A stretch of DNA of 63,104 nucleotides from Hellea sp. (GCA_020628425.1 JAHDEZ010000012.1:1-63104); one strand, 5' to 3'. Shown: positions 1-9,103, counted from the first letter of the stretch. The notes: generated from the letters alone by a model not told the origin. Made by a program: numbers and translations.

Positions 1-43
1 CCCCTCCCTCATGGAGGTGCTGAACTCCCCCGCTTTCCAATGG

Positions 44-190
44 GGGCCATAAGAGAGGCTCTCTAAAGAAGAGCCCTCAGCCGATAATTTCAACGACCAT
101 AGACGGCCGACCATACACTTCTGCGTGGCCGAAAAGAGTACACACTCAACTGCGTTGGGTTATCAAACCAACTTGCCCTCTTTTATGCCT
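44..190 (+). ncRNA. ssrS: 6S RNA (RNA polymerase-binding regulatory RNA)
   Basis: 6S RNA binds the housekeeping RNA polymerase holoenzyme as a mimic of an open promoter and lowers transcription in slow growth. Positions 80-94 read CAGCCGATAATTTCA, very close to the hallmark segment of E. coli 6S RNA (GAGCCGATATTTCA). Bases 45-58 pair with 176-189 as a 13-bp closing stem with one bulged C and one G-U pair. A small hairpin (154-158 with 168-172) sits on the 3' side, as in the known fold. The length of about 147 nt fits the family. The 5' end is uncertain, and bases 1-43, which would hold the promoter, show no clear -35/-10 boxes. In many proteobacteria ssrS follows zapA, which would lie outside the window. 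Confidence 0.75.
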
Positions 191-221
191 GCTATTTTGT
201 GGGCGTAAGAGAGGGTTTTTT
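176..221 (+). terminator. Rho-independent terminator of the 6S RNA
   Basis: A 14-bp stem (176-189 with 202-215, two G-U pairs) with a 12-base loop is followed by six T. Its left arm is also the 3' strand of the 6S closing stem, so the two structures exclude each other. Confidence 0.8.
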
Positions 222-313
222 ATTGGGCCTTCAAACGGGTCAAGATAGAAGCGTTCGAATTCCTCAACAAAAACCCCTTGAACCTTCTATCTTTAGATGA
301 TTAGCTTTACCGC

Positions 314-1162
314 ATGCTTTTGGCGCAAATCACAGATCTGCATTTAGGCTTTGACGGAGAGGGAAATGACTGTCCGAATACGCCGCGTTTGCGGCAGGTT
401 ATTGACGGCTTGAAGTCCATGCAGCGGGCGCCGGACATGGTGCTCATCACCGGGGATAATGTAGAATCCGGAGAGCGATGGGCTTATGAGCTTTTGAAAG
501 CGGAGCTGGCAGCGCTGGACTGGCCCTGTTTCTTTTTAATGGGAAATCATGACCGGCGCGAAGCGTTTCTGGATGTGTTCAGGGATCACCCATCCGAGGA
601 CGGCTTTATCCAATATGTCATAGATGATTGGCCGGTTCGGATCCTGGTCATGGATACGTTGGGCGAGGGTTATCACGGCGGGGCCCTTTGTCCCGTAAGA
701 GAGGCCTGGCTTCGCGAGAAACTGGCTGAAGAGCCGGACCGGCCAACGATTTTGGCCATGCATCATACGCCCCTTCAGACCGGGATTCCGTGGATGACGG
801 CCAAGCCCGAAGCACCGTGGGTCGAAACATTGAAGGCCGTCATAGCGCCTTATAAAAACATCGAGCGCATCATTTGCGGTCATATCCATCGGCCCATAAC
901 GGCCATGATCGCCGGTAAGAGCGTGTTTGTGTCACCGGCCGTCGCGCCCGAAGTCACGCTGGAACTGGCGGAACTGAATGTGGATAAGCCCGATGAACGA
1001 CGCTTGATTACGAATAATCCGCCGGGTTTTTCCCTACATTATTGGAACGGAGAGACACTGATTTCCCATTCCACCACTTGCCCTATCGGTGACCCGCTGC
1101 TCATTTATGATGAGAAGCAGATTAAAACTATTCGTCACACACTGGACCTAGATAAGGATTAA
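314..1162 (+). CDS. Calcineurin-like metallophosphoesterase (CpdA/Icc-like)
   Basis: A predicted dinuclear-metal phosphoesterase of 282 aa, the usual length of the Icc/CpdA family that includes 3',5'-cAMP phosphodiesterases. All metal-binding blocks are visible: TDLHLG (D8, H10), GDN (D48), GNHD (78-80), HH at 150-151 and GHIH at 189-192. There is no signal peptide, so it should be cytosolic. It is followed 9 bp later by the bestrophin-like gene, so the two are probably cotranscribed. A class III cyclase is encoded nearby on the opposite strand, which makes cyclic-nucleotide turnover attractive, but other substrates (glycerophosphodiesters, nucleotides) cannot be excluded. Confidence 0.85.
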   Translation: MLLAQITDLHLGFDGEGNDCPNTPRLRQVIDGLKSMQRAPDMVLITGDNVESGERWAYELLKAELAALDWPCFFLMGNHDRREAFLDVFRDHPSEDGFIQYVIDDWPVRILVMDTLGEGYHGGALCPVREAWLREKLAEEPDRPTILAMHHTPLQTGIPWMTAKPEAPWVETLKAVIAPYKNIERIICGHIHRPITAMIAGKSVFVSPAVAPEVTLELAELNVDKPDERRLITNNPPGFSLHYWNGETLISHSTTCPIGDPLLIYDEKQIKTIRHTLDLDKD

Positions 1163-1171
1163 GAGCCAACC

Positions 1172-2110
1172 ATGGTTGTTGAGAAACATATATCGTTCAT
1201 TCGTCTGTTTAAAATTATCTGGCGCCGGCTTTTGACGATGGCTCTTTTATCGGCTTTAATTGTCGTGCCATTTGTCTATTTCGAGCTTCAAGCCTATGCC
1301 ATTGACCTGACAGCGCCCCTGATTTTGGGTACGGCCTTGTCTATCTTTTTGGGTTTTCGAACCAATTCCGCTAATGAACGCTGGTTCCTTGCTCGGGGGC
1401 ATTGGGGCATTATCAGCAGCGCCTCTCGAAATCTGGGACACACATTGTGTCGGCGACATGATGGGGCCATCAATCTGGAGACCGGGAAAAAATCCGCCAA
1501 GGCCGCCAAGGTCATGGAAAGGATGTTGCGCCGTACTATCGCCTGGGTCTGGGCTCTCAATCGTCAGCTCAAAGACCGAGCGGACCCTCTGGAGGGCCTG
1601 GATAAATATCTTGCGGCCGAGGAATTGGAGATATTGCGCAAATCTCATAACCCGGCTCGGGAAATGCTCTATTTTCAAAGTCGTGACTACCGGATAGCCA
1701 AAACTGAAGGCCAGTTTACGGACGGCGAACATTTCGAAGTCGTGGCGATTTTACGAGACATGACCGCGGCCCAAACCAGTTGCGAAGGCTTGAAGGCCAC
1801 GCCTTTCCCCCGCCATTACAGCTTTTTTACGGATGTCTTCATCTGGATGTTGATTATCCTCCTCAGCCTGTCCTTGCCCAAGGTCGAGGACTTTGGCTAT
1901 CTGGCCATTCCCTTGACCGTCATGGTGGGCTGGGTCTTTTCCATGATTGAGGGCATTGGCGATTATATGGATGACCCTTTTGTCGACAATCGCAATGTCA
2001 TACCCATGGACGCTGTCTCCACCAAAGTCGAACGGGAACTCTTGGCTTTCGCCTTGGGTGAAACCAACATACCGGACGTTCTGGAGCCCGTCGACGGCGC
2101 GCTGTACTAA
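1172..2110 (+). CDS. Bestrophin-family (UPF0187) chloride channel-like membrane protein
   Basis: At 312 aa this matches the bacterial bestrophin-like family, pentameric anion or cation channels of the inner membrane. Evidence includes the basic amphipathic start, a hydrophobic pair around residues 18-60 with LGFRTNSANERW just after it (the family's conserved FRTN..YxRWWE-type block), and a second hydrophobic pair around residues 220-255 ending in MIEGIGDYMDDPF, which matches the conserved IExPFG-like acidic loop. The gene starts 9 bp after the phosphoesterase. It ends 3 bp before the convergent cyclase gene ends, with no clear terminator between them. Confidence 0.85.
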   Translation: MVVEKHISFIRLFKIIWRRLLTMALLSALIVVPFVYFELQAYAIDLTAPLILGTALSIFLGFRTNSANERWFLARGHWGIISSASRNLGHTLCRRHDGAINLETGKKSAKAAKVMERMLRRTIAWVWALNRQLKDRADPLEGLDKYLAAEELEILRKSHNPAREMLYFQSRDYRIAKTEGQFTDGEHFEVVAILRDMTAAQTSCEGLKATPFPRHYSFFTDVFIWMLIILLSLSLPKVEDFGYLAIPLTVMVGWVFSMIEGIGDYMDDPFVDNRNVIPMDAVSTKVERELLAFALGETNIPDVLEPVDGALY

Positions 2111-2112
2111 TA

Positions 2113-4377
2113 TTATTTCGAGGTGGCTTTATAAATGCCGCCCCAGTCTTTCTCCGGTGGATTGGTTTTATAGCCCTCAATGCGTTCGGCCATAACATCA
2201 TAATAGCCGTCAAATGCGATTTCTTCCGTAATGGGTTTTAAGGCCTTGATTTCAGACAATGCGATCTCCCAATCCTGCGCACGATAGGCCGTCAGGAATT
2301 TTTCATGATGTTTGGCGATGGTTTTAAATTCTGTGCCATTGGTCATGCTTTCATCTCCGGCCAGGTAAAAAACCCGCTCAGGCTTTTTCCGGCCGACCAC
2401 TTGAATGAGATCAGCCTCGAGCACAGCAAATCCGTCCAGAGCCAGCGCTGTGGCCTCTCCGATGAGAACCGAAACTTTATATTGCTTGGTCAGTCCTTCG
2501 ATGCGTGAGGCCAGATTGGCGGCATCTCCGATCATTGAGTAAGAGAAGCGTTGTTCGGATCCCAGATTGCCCACACAGACTACACCCGTATTCAGGCCGA
2601 TACCAACACTGACATTTTCCGGCCATTTTATCTGGTCCTGCGCCATATATTTTTCGTTTAGCCGGACGAGTTCTTCATTCATCTTCAGCACGGTTTCCGC
2701 AGCGTTTTTCTCATGCTCATCGTCGTCCAGTGGCGCATTCCAAAAGGCCACAATGGCGTCCCCGATATATTTGTCGATGGTCGCTTTGCCGTTCTGCAAC
2801 ATATTAGTCATGGGCGTCAGAAATATATTGAGGAAGGTAGTGATTTCCTCAGGTTCCATAGACTCGGATATGCGCGAGAAGCTACGGACATCCAGAAACA
2901 ATATGGTCATATTACGCTCTTCCCCGCCCAGGGTTAGAAGCGACGGATCGTGACTGACCCGCCGCACCATGGCCGGTGACAGATACATAGAGAAGGCGCT
3001 GCGGATCTGTGACCGGTCCTTTTCCGTCAGATAATATGAGGCGATTGTCATCAGCAGATAAATAGTCAGAATAGCCAGCAACGGAAACACAGGGCTGATA
3101 AGGGTTTGATTGGCGCTGAAAGAGTGCCAGGAATAATAATAGACGGCTCCCGCCAACATGGCACTGATAATTGCCCCCCAATAGGCCTTCACCCGCGGGA
3201 GCAAAAAGCTGAGAATTAAGCCGCAAGCAACCAGAGTGACCACTTCAAAAAATCTCACAAAGAAGGGTCTTTTGAGATGATCACCGGTAATAATTTGTTC
3301 GGTAACTTGTGCATGTATCATCGCGCCAATTTCATTGTTCCGGATTGGAGTCGCGCGTATATCCTTAAGGCCAATGGCACCCGCGCCAATATAAACAATG
3401 TGCCCAGCCACTTTATCCGACCAGCTCTCCATTGGGATATCATGCGATAATATTTTCCAAGCTGGAATGATACGGGCACCGTTTTGATCAGCCGTATAGT
3501 AGACCCTGAGACTTCCATCCCTTTGCGTTGGAAAAGTAAAATCCCCAATCATCATTTGAGAAATTTCGACCCCGTCGGGATCTACGCCCACATTGGCTTC
3601 GCCTGTACCATCCGATAATCTAAACTTCACAACACCCGCCCCTATGGCTGCTCTAAGCGCTTCCAGACTGAGCGAGCGATAGGTGTCTTCGCCAATTCGG
3701 TATATCATGGGTGCTGAGCGTATAATCCCATCAGATGGCGGCAAAATTGTCGCAAACCCAATACCATTTGCCCGCGACTCTAACTCCGGGATAGGGATGA
3801 TTGCGCCTGCGAAATTTTTAACGACCGCGTCTAGTGGTCCGCCGCCCCATGAGAACCGTCCGCTCATGTCTGGTCTTTTATCGTTCATCTGAGAGACCGT
3901 GAAGAACCCTAGCACGGTATTAGACTCCGACAAAGCAAGCGCGAATTGCCGATCATGGCTCACGAGTTTTTCTATGTTTGTAAAATCTCCGCCCGCACGT
4001 GGGTTAGACTTGAGAATTTCTAATATGTTTTCCGGAGATGTTCGGTCTTTTTCTGAAAAGACAATATCGTAGGCGAGCACAGCTGCACCGGCTTGATTTA
4101 AGCGATTGTGCAGTTCCGCCATTTGACTTCTTGGCCAAGGCCATTGTCCCAGTTTTTCGATACTCTCATCGTCTATTTCGATGATCCGTACGGGCGCGTC
4201 ATTGGGCTTATACTCTCGCGGTTTTACCCGCTGATAATGATCAAAAACAATATTACTCAGCTGCTCTGTCAGGCGTGTTTGACCGACATTTACGTAAAAG
4301 AACAGGGCTGTCAGCGCTAATCCAATCAGGGTTGGTGACAGCTTCTTTCGTTGTCCAAATGTCGGTGAAATTTTCAT
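2113..4377 (-). CDS. CHASE2-domain class III adenylate/guanylate cyclase
   Basis: A 754-aa membrane receptor cyclase that makes cAMP (or cGMP). An N-terminal membrane anchor (residues 16-32) leads to an extracytoplasmic CHASE2 sensor (about 40-340; RIIEIDDESIEKLGQWPWPR is the usual CHASE2 opening). Three closely spaced membrane helices (about 370-440) and a cytoplasmic cyclase domain (about 485-670) follow. The two metal-binding Asp motifs are present (FLDVRSFS near 494; YIGDAIVAFW near 540), as is the NTGxxxxGNxGSxxR loop near 596, so it looks catalytically competent. It is divergent from a beta-barrel/FecR pair, an association seen repeatedly in proteobacteria. The shared 115-135 bp upstream region carries an inverted repeat. 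Confidence 0.92.
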   Translation of the reverse strand: MKISPTFGQRKKLSPTLIGLALTALFFYVNVGQTRLTEQLSNIVFDHYQRVKPREYKPNDAPVRIIEIDDESIEKLGQWPWPRSQMAELHNRLNQAGAAVLAYDIVFSEKDRTSPENILEILKSNPRAGGDFTNIEKLVSHDRQFALALSESNTVLGFFTVSQMNDKRPDMSGRFSWGGGPLDAVVKNFAGAIIPIPELESRANGIGFATILPPSDGIIRSAPMIYRIGEDTYRSLSLEALRAAIGAGVVKFRLSDGTGEANVGVDPDGVEISQMMIGDFTFPTQRDGSLRVYYTADQNGARIIPAWKILSHDIPMESWSDKVAGHIVYIGAGAIGLKDIRATPIRNNEIGAMIHAQVTEQIITGDHLKRPFFVRFFEVVTLVACGLILSFLLPRVKAYWGAIISAMLAGAVYYYSWHSFSANQTLISPVFPLLAILTIYLLMTIASYYLTEKDRSQIRSAFSMYLSPAMVRRVSHDPSLLTLGGEERNMTILFLDVRSFSRISESMEPEEITTFLNIFLTPMTNMLQNGKATIDKYIGDAIVAFWNAPLDDDEHEKNAAETVLKMNEELVRLNEKYMAQDQIKWPENVSVGIGLNTGVVCVGNLGSEQRFSYSMIGDAANLASRIEGLTKQYKVSVLIGEATALALDGFAVLEADLIQVVGRKKPERVFYLAGDESMTNGTEFKTIAKHHEKFLTAYRAQDWEIALSEIKALKPITEEIAFDGYYDVMAERIEGYKTNPPEKDWGGIYKATSK

Positions 4378-4412
4378 TATTCCGCCCCCCTAATTTAAGT
4401 GGTACCCAATCA

Positions 4413-4435
4413 TTTCAGATCCAGTATTTCTGAAA
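4413..4435. promoter_or_regulatory. Inverted repeat in the cyclase/beta-barrel divergent promoter region
   Basis: TTTCAGA (4413-4419) and TCTGAAA (4429-4435) are perfect 7-bp arms with a 9-bp spacer, lying between the divergent cyclase and barrel genes. This is a candidate operator. It does not match the CRP consensus (TGTGA-N6-TCACA), and the cognate regulator is unknown. Confidence 0.35.
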
Positions 4436-4513
4436 CATATTGCAAAAAGGCCCGTTCGTCACTAATCTGTTGAAAGGGCAAATAATTTTTCCATGTCAAA
4501 GCAAGGGGCCAAG

Positions 4514-5785
4514 ATGAAAAAATCATACCTGCGTTCAGCTATTTCCACGCTTTTACTGAGTACAAGTCTCAGTTTTCTTTCGTTTGGGTCGGCCAACGCA
4601 CAAACCCTTTCATTCGAAGATCTTATGGCCAATCCCGGCAATGTTTCGATGGAACTTCAATATGCACGCCAACAGGAACGGGCACAAAACTATTTGTCTG
4701 CCCTGTCTTCCTATGAGCGTGTGCTTCTAAACTATGCCGAAAATGATGAGGCGCGCCTGCGTTACGCGGAACTTCTGACCCGTCTGGATGATATCCAGGC
4801 AGCAAGGCGCGAAATTGAGATATTGGAAAAGCGTGAACTCTCAGGCGATCAATCCCGGCGCCTTATAGCTATTGGCGGCACGCCAACATCTTCTGAAGGC
4901 GGTGGGGGTTTCTTTGGTGAGGTATCGGCGGGTGTTCGTTATGACGATAATATAGGGGCTGCCCTCATAGAGTTTCCATTTGATGTTGATGCGGATGACT
5001 TTGCCGGAACATTAAGTGGGGCGGCAGGATATGCAGCTCCGGTGTCTGATAGTCTCTCCGTCCATTTAGGCATCCACGGAAACACGGTTCGACATGAGGA
5101 AATAAGTGTTCTGGACTATGGCACTTGGGGCGGGTTTGCAGGTTTTGGTTTACAGGCTGGCGATACAGGCAAGCTTTCCTTTGACCTGGTTTATAATAAT
5201 ACGAATATCAATAATAACCGTTATCAAAGACAAATCGGAGGCCGTATCAAAGGTACGGCGGATGTATCCGATACGGTTCAATGGGTCGTTAAAGCCTCCT
5301 ATATGGACCAAGACTTCGAAAATATTTCTTTTAACTTTCCTGGTTTTGGAGCCTTCCCAATAGCACCATCAGAAGATCAACGTTCCGGCGGCTATTTGAA
5401 TTTGGCAACAGGTCCGCTTTTCAAGCTTGGCGACTCAACAGAGCTGGGTATTTTGCTGGGTTTTGATGATAAAGGTGCGAGTCGAACGGACTTCGCTTAT
5501 GATGGCTGGTATATCGATGCCAATCTCAAATCCATGATCGGGGATAAAAGCTATGTCGCGGTCGATGCTTTGTACCGGGACCTTTCCTATGATGACAATA
5601 TCAGAGAGGATCAAAGGTTATACGGTCGGGCGGCTCTAGGGCTTTCTCTCCATAATATTGTCGCCATTGACGGTGTCGACTTAATTTTAGAATCCGGCAT
5701 CGGGTATCTTGAACGGAAATCTGACCCGTTTTTCCCAGATTATAAGAATCTAAATCTCGACAGCCGCCTCATAGCCAAGTTTTAG
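4514..5785 (+). CDS. TPR plus C-terminal beta-barrel outer membrane protein (Slam/DUF560-like)
   Basis: The start at 4514 is preferred over an ATG at 4493 because it gives a clean signal peptide (MKKSYLRS... to SANAQ) and has AGGGG just upstream. The mature protein has an N-terminal TPR-like helical part (about residues 35-110) with alternating Tyr/Ala/Leu, a Gly-rich linker, and about 290 residues of amphipathic beta-strands ending in Phe (SRLIAKF), the outer-membrane barrel signature. This architecture resembles surface lipoprotein assembly modifiers and related TPR-porins. It is followed 9 bp later by the FecR-domain gene, so one transcript is likely. A role in exporting or sensing at the surface, linked to the divergent cyclase, is inference. 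Confidence 0.75.
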   Translation: MKKSYLRSAISTLLLSTSLSFLSFGSANAQTLSFEDLMANPGNVSMELQYARQQERAQNYLSALSSYERVLLNYAENDEARLRYAELLTRLDDIQAARREIEILEKRELSGDQSRRLIAIGGTPTSSEGGGGFFGEVSAGVRYDDNIGAALIEFPFDVDADDFAGTLSGAAGYAAPVSDSLSVHLGIHGNTVRHEEISVLDYGTWGGFAGFGLQAGDTGKLSFDLVYNNTNINNNRYQRQIGGRIKGTADVSDTVQWVVKASYMDQDFENISFNFPGFGAFPIAPSEDQRSGGYLNLATGPLFKLGDSTELGILLGFDDKGASRTDFAYDGWYIDANLKSMIGDKSYVAVDALYRDLSYDDNIREDQRLYGRAALGLSLHNIVAIDGVDLILESGIGYLERKSDPFFPDYKNLNLDSRLIAKF

Positions 5786-5794
5786 GAGCGCATC

Positions 5795-6643
5795 ATGAAC
5801 AAGATCAAAACCTCAATACTGCTAAGCTCCGTTTTTCTGGCGCTGTCTGCGCCGTCTTTCGCCCAGGCTCAAAATGCGAAAATTGGCGTCAACAGCGCCG
5901 TCAAAGGTGATGTCACCGTGCAAAGCGGGGAAATGGAGGCGCTACAGGCCGTTGTGTCTGAACCCATTTTCCTGGGTGACAATGTCAATTCCGCCAAGAG
6001 CAGTACGCTGCAAATCCTGCTTATGGACGAAACCACATTCACGGTTGGGCCAAGCTGTGAGTTGACCATTGATAAATTTGTCTACAATCCTAACAGCAAT
6101 TCCAACTCCATGTCGGCCAAGGTTAAAAACGGGGCTTTCCGTTTCATGTCCGGCAACGTTTCGCGCTCGCAAAACAGCACCGTGGAAATTGACTCGCCAA
6201 TTGCATCTATGGGTGTCCGCGGGACCATTGTCGAGGGGGCTGTAGGGCCAGAGGCCGTACGTTTGACCCGAATGGCAGGCGCATTACCCGCTGGCGTGAA
6301 GCCGGACGAAAACGCGTCCCTCTTTATTCTGCGCGGACCGGGGCCCAATCGGGCCGCTGGCGCACGACAAGGTGCTATTGACATTACCTCAGGGGGTACA
6401 ACCGTTTCTATAACCGAGCCAGGCTATGCTACATTTGTGGGAGCCGCAGGTGATCAGCCAACGGCCCCTTTCCCTATCCCAGATAAAGTCCATGATGAGC
6501 TTAGCGATGTCTTAAGAACTGCTGCAAAACGCAATAAGTCCGGCGGCGAAGACCCTGAAATAGATATTCCAGACCCGCTCGTCGATATGGACAAACCAAG
6601 TTATGAAGACCTGATTGGGATCGGCCTGCCTTTCGATTTTTAA
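5795..6643 (+). CDS. Secreted FecR-domain protein
   Basis: 282 aa with a signal peptide (cleavage near APSFAQA). Residues about 30-145 form a FecR domain: GDVTVQSG, LGDNVNSAKSSTLQILL, a D-E-T-T-F turn, a GAFRFMSGN segment and MGVRGTIVEG match the family pattern (V..G..L..GD.V.TG..S...I.F.DGT...FRFVSG...IGIRGT). Unlike the FecR anti-sigma regulator there is no transmembrane helix and no sigma factor nearby. This is the stand-alone secreted kind that commonly accompanies CHASE2 cyclases. The Pro/Asp-rich C-terminus may be flexible. It is probably co-expressed with the upstream barrel protein and may be its periplasmic partner or cargo. Confidence 0.85.
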   Translation: MNKIKTSILLSSVFLALSAPSFAQAQNAKIGVNSAVKGDVTVQSGEMEALQAVVSEPIFLGDNVNSAKSSTLQILLMDETTFTVGPSCELTIDKFVYNPNSNSNSMSAKVKNGAFRFMSGNVSRSQNSTVEIDSPIASMGVRGTIVEGAVGPEAVRLTRMAGALPAGVKPDENASLFILRGPGPNRAAGARQGAIDITSGGTTVSITEPGYATFVGAAGDQPTAPFPIPDKVHDELSDVLRTAAKRNKSGGEDPEIDIPDPLVDMDKPSYEDLIGIGLPFDF

Positions 6644-6666
6644 TTACATTTGAATAGATTAAAACC

Positions 6667-6691
6667 AGCCGGGCTTTGACCCGGCTTTTTC
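6667..6691 (+). terminator. Rho-independent terminator after the FecR-domain gene
   Basis: AGCCGGG and CCCGGCT form a 7-bp stem with a 6-base loop, followed by TTTT, 24 bp after the FecR gene stop. Confidence 0.85.
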
Positions 6692-6733
6692 TTTGCTAAC
6701 GCCCTGCTAAGAAATTCACATTAATCACATCCC

Positions 6734-7135
6734 ATGCCGTATTTTGTATATGCCATCCGGCTGGACCGGGACGCTATGGGCGACAGGCCGCCGCGCGCCT
6801 TTCGCGATCAAAACTGGCATATGGACTGGGACTTCCCGCTCCATGATGAATGCGAATATTATTATGTGGGTCAGACGGTGCACTCACCTGAATGCCGTTT
6901 TCAGCAACATAAAGCCTGTCACGGCGATTTTGGCACTTTCAAATGTATTTGTCGTCTGCGCAAAACCATCACCAAAAGCCGCTCCAATCGCTATGTTCGG
7001 CGTTTCGGCCTGTTCCTGCAACCGCAGCTCTTCTCTGAGTACAATCCCATGCGTTCGCGCAAACAGTCAGAACTGGCCGAAAAAGAACTGACGGATAAAA
7101 TCCGGGAACTTGGTCATTGTGCTTTTTTCAATTAA
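6734..7135 (+). CDS. Small GIY-YIG-like protein
   Basis: A 133-aa protein that reads as a divergent single-domain GIY-YIG nuclease: FVYAI (residues 4-8) stands for the GIY strand, YYVGQT (43-48) for the YIG strand, and the following PECRFQQHK carries the expected Arg and His. A Glu in the C-terminal helix (about residue 115-125) could be the metal ligand. The spacing between the two strand motifs is about 35 residues, far more than the usual ten or so, because of a Trp/Asp-rich insert. A Cys cluster (C66, C72, C74) follows. It is monocistronic after a terminator. Activity as a nuclease is unproven. Confidence 0.5.
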   Translation: MPYFVYAIRLDRDAMGDRPPRAFRDQNWHMDWDFPLHDECEYYYVGQTVHSPECRFQQHKACHGDFGTFKCICRLRKTITKSRSNRYVRRFGLFLQPQLFSEYNPMRSRKQSELAEKELTDKIRELGHCAFFN

Positions 7136-7358
7136 GGACGGTTTTTCGGGCCCAATCCGTTTGGGATAACAAAGGATGGTTGTCCGTCGGCAAAGACGCC
7201 GTCAGGAATAATATGGTTAGAATGTATGAATGCGCGTTTACTATAAAACTCTGCGAATTTTTAATCTAATGGACATATCAATCTGGCGGAATTGCCGCCA
7301 TTTCGCCATATTTCAATAATAACTGAAGCGCGAGAGTCGTAATCGGGGAGATCAGAGG

Positions 7359-9095
7359 GTGCAAATCAGAAAACTGTTTTTATCGGGCGTTGCCGCCTGT
7401 GCCATGATTTTGACCGCCTGCGGCGGTGGTGGTGAAACTTCATCACCGCCCCCGAATAGTGGCGGCGGTGGTGGCGTCATGCCCCCTCCACCACCTCCGC
7501 CCCCTCCTCCACCGCAAAGTTTCGCTACGGATTTGGATACGACCGCCGAAGCCAGTCGTTTTTTACTACAAGCCGGATTTGGCGGAACCATGAGCGAGCT
7601 CGAGGCACTGGTCGATACGAATGCCACTCGCTGGTTAGAGCGGGAATTCGCCAAAACGCGAACGGATTTGCTTTTCACAGTCCGCTCGGAATTCCAAACC
7701 ACGGGCGAGGTTGAGTTCAATCGCGCGTCAGAGGTTTACTGGGACGCGCTGTTCTCTGGCGATGATGAATTGCGTCAACGTATGACATTTGCGCTGTCCC
7801 AGATTTTTGTCATTTCGGACTTTCAGGTTGGACAAACGCCTTTATCCTCCGCTTATTACCGGGATATCATATCTCAAAATGCCTTTGGAAATTTCCGGGA
7901 CCTATTAGAAGACGTGACCTATTCGCCGGCCATGGCGGACTTCCTCACCTATATGCGGAACCGCAAAGGCGATCCTGAAACTGGTCGTGTACCCGACGAA
8001 AACTATGCTCGGGAAATTCTACAACTATTCACCATTGGTCTGGTGGAGTTGAATATGGACGGCACACCGAAACTGCAAAACGGACAGGAAATTCCGACTT
8101 ATGACAATGACGACATTCGCGGGCTCGCCCGTGTGTTTACGGGTCTGGGATTAGCGGGCGATAATTTTTACGCCTACTCCCCTGGGGCGCATTACCGTCC
8201 CATGCAAATGTATGACGATCAGCACTCAGAGCTTGAAAAGAGTTTTCTGGGGACGACTATTCCAGCGGGAACGGGCGGTACAGAAACCGTAGATATGGCG
8301 CTTGATGTCATCTTTGAACATGAGAATGTACCACCTTTTTTTGCACGACAACTCATACAGCGCTTTACCGCCAGCAATCCTAGCCCGGCCTATGTCGAAC
8401 GCGTTGCCACAGCTTTTGCCAATGGCAGCTACACGGCGACAGACGGCACTGTATTCGGAACCGGTGATCGCGGTGACCTGCAGGCGACGCTCGCAGCGGT
8501 TCTTTTGGATAATAGTGTGCACCGTGAACCGGGTAACCTGCCGCGTGCTGGAAAAGTTCGAGAGCCAATCCTGAAATTTGTTCAATGGGCCCATAACTTT
8601 GATGTTGCCCGTCCTATTACCGAAGAAGAATATCGCTTGTGGGATACGGGTTCTCCGGCAACGGGCCTTGGACAACATCCTTTTAGGCCGCCCTCTGTAT
8701 TTAATTTTTACCGACCAGGATATATCGCCCCGGGCACTCAGGCCGGAGACGCGGGCATGACCACGCCGGAATTTCAGATTGTCAATGAAGGTGCCGCTCT
8801 GGGCTATATCAATTTCATGACCGACTTCATTGTCGATTTTACAGGTGGTGATGAAGATCCTGAACGCTTTACCCCTGATTACAGACCTCAATTAGATTTA
8901 GCTGAAGACCCCGCAGCGCTGGTGGAGCACCTTAATATCATTATGACGGCCGGACAGATGACACCGGAAGAAATTACAGTCGTTCAAGATACAATCAGTG
9001 AAATCGAAATCGAAACCGACCAAGACCGACTGAACCGTGTTCGAGTCAGTATTCTCATGGTGGCAAGCCTGCCATCCTATGCGGTAATAGAATAG
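7359..9095 (+). CDS. DUF1800-domain secreted lipoprotein
   Basis: 578 aa beginning with GTG at 7359, after GGGAGATCAGAGG. The N-terminus is a lipoprotein signal with lipobox LTAC, followed by Gly-rich and poly-Pro linkers (an unbroken run of twelve Pro). The remainder is a DUF1800 domain: it opens EASRFLLQAGFGGTMSEL, contains an NRKGxPxTGxxPDENYARExxQLFTIG block near residue 205, and FRPPSVFNFYRPGY near 450. The family has no established enzymology and is almost always paired with DUF1501, as here (8 bp downstream). The protein should be anchored to the membrane with the domain in the periplasm or at the surface. Confidence 0.9.
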   Translation: MQIRKLFLSGVAACAMILTACGGGGETSSPPPNSGGGGGVMPPPPPPPPPPPQSFATDLDTTAEASRFLLQAGFGGTMSELEALVDTNATRWLEREFAKTRTDLLFTVRSEFQTTGEVEFNRASEVYWDALFSGDDELRQRMTFALSQIFVISDFQVGQTPLSSAYYRDIISQNAFGNFRDLLEDVTYSPAMADFLTYMRNRKGDPETGRVPDENYAREILQLFTIGLVELNMDGTPKLQNGQEIPTYDNDDIRGLARVFTGLGLAGDNFYAYSPGAHYRPMQMYDDQHSELEKSFLGTTIPAGTGGTETVDMALDVIFEHENVPPFFARQLIQRFTASNPSPAYVERVATAFANGSYTATDGTVFGTGDRGDLQATLAAVLLDNSVHREPGNLPRAGKVREPILKFVQWAHNFDVARPITEEEYRLWDTGSPATGLGQHPFRPPSVFNFYRPGYIAPGTQAGDAGMTTPEFQIVNEGAALGYINFMTDFIVDFTGGDEDPERFTPDYRPQLDLAEDPAALVEHLNIIMTAGQMTPEEITVVQDTISEIEIETDQDRLNRVRVSILMVASLPSYAVIE

Positions 9096-9103
9096 AGGGC
9101 GAT

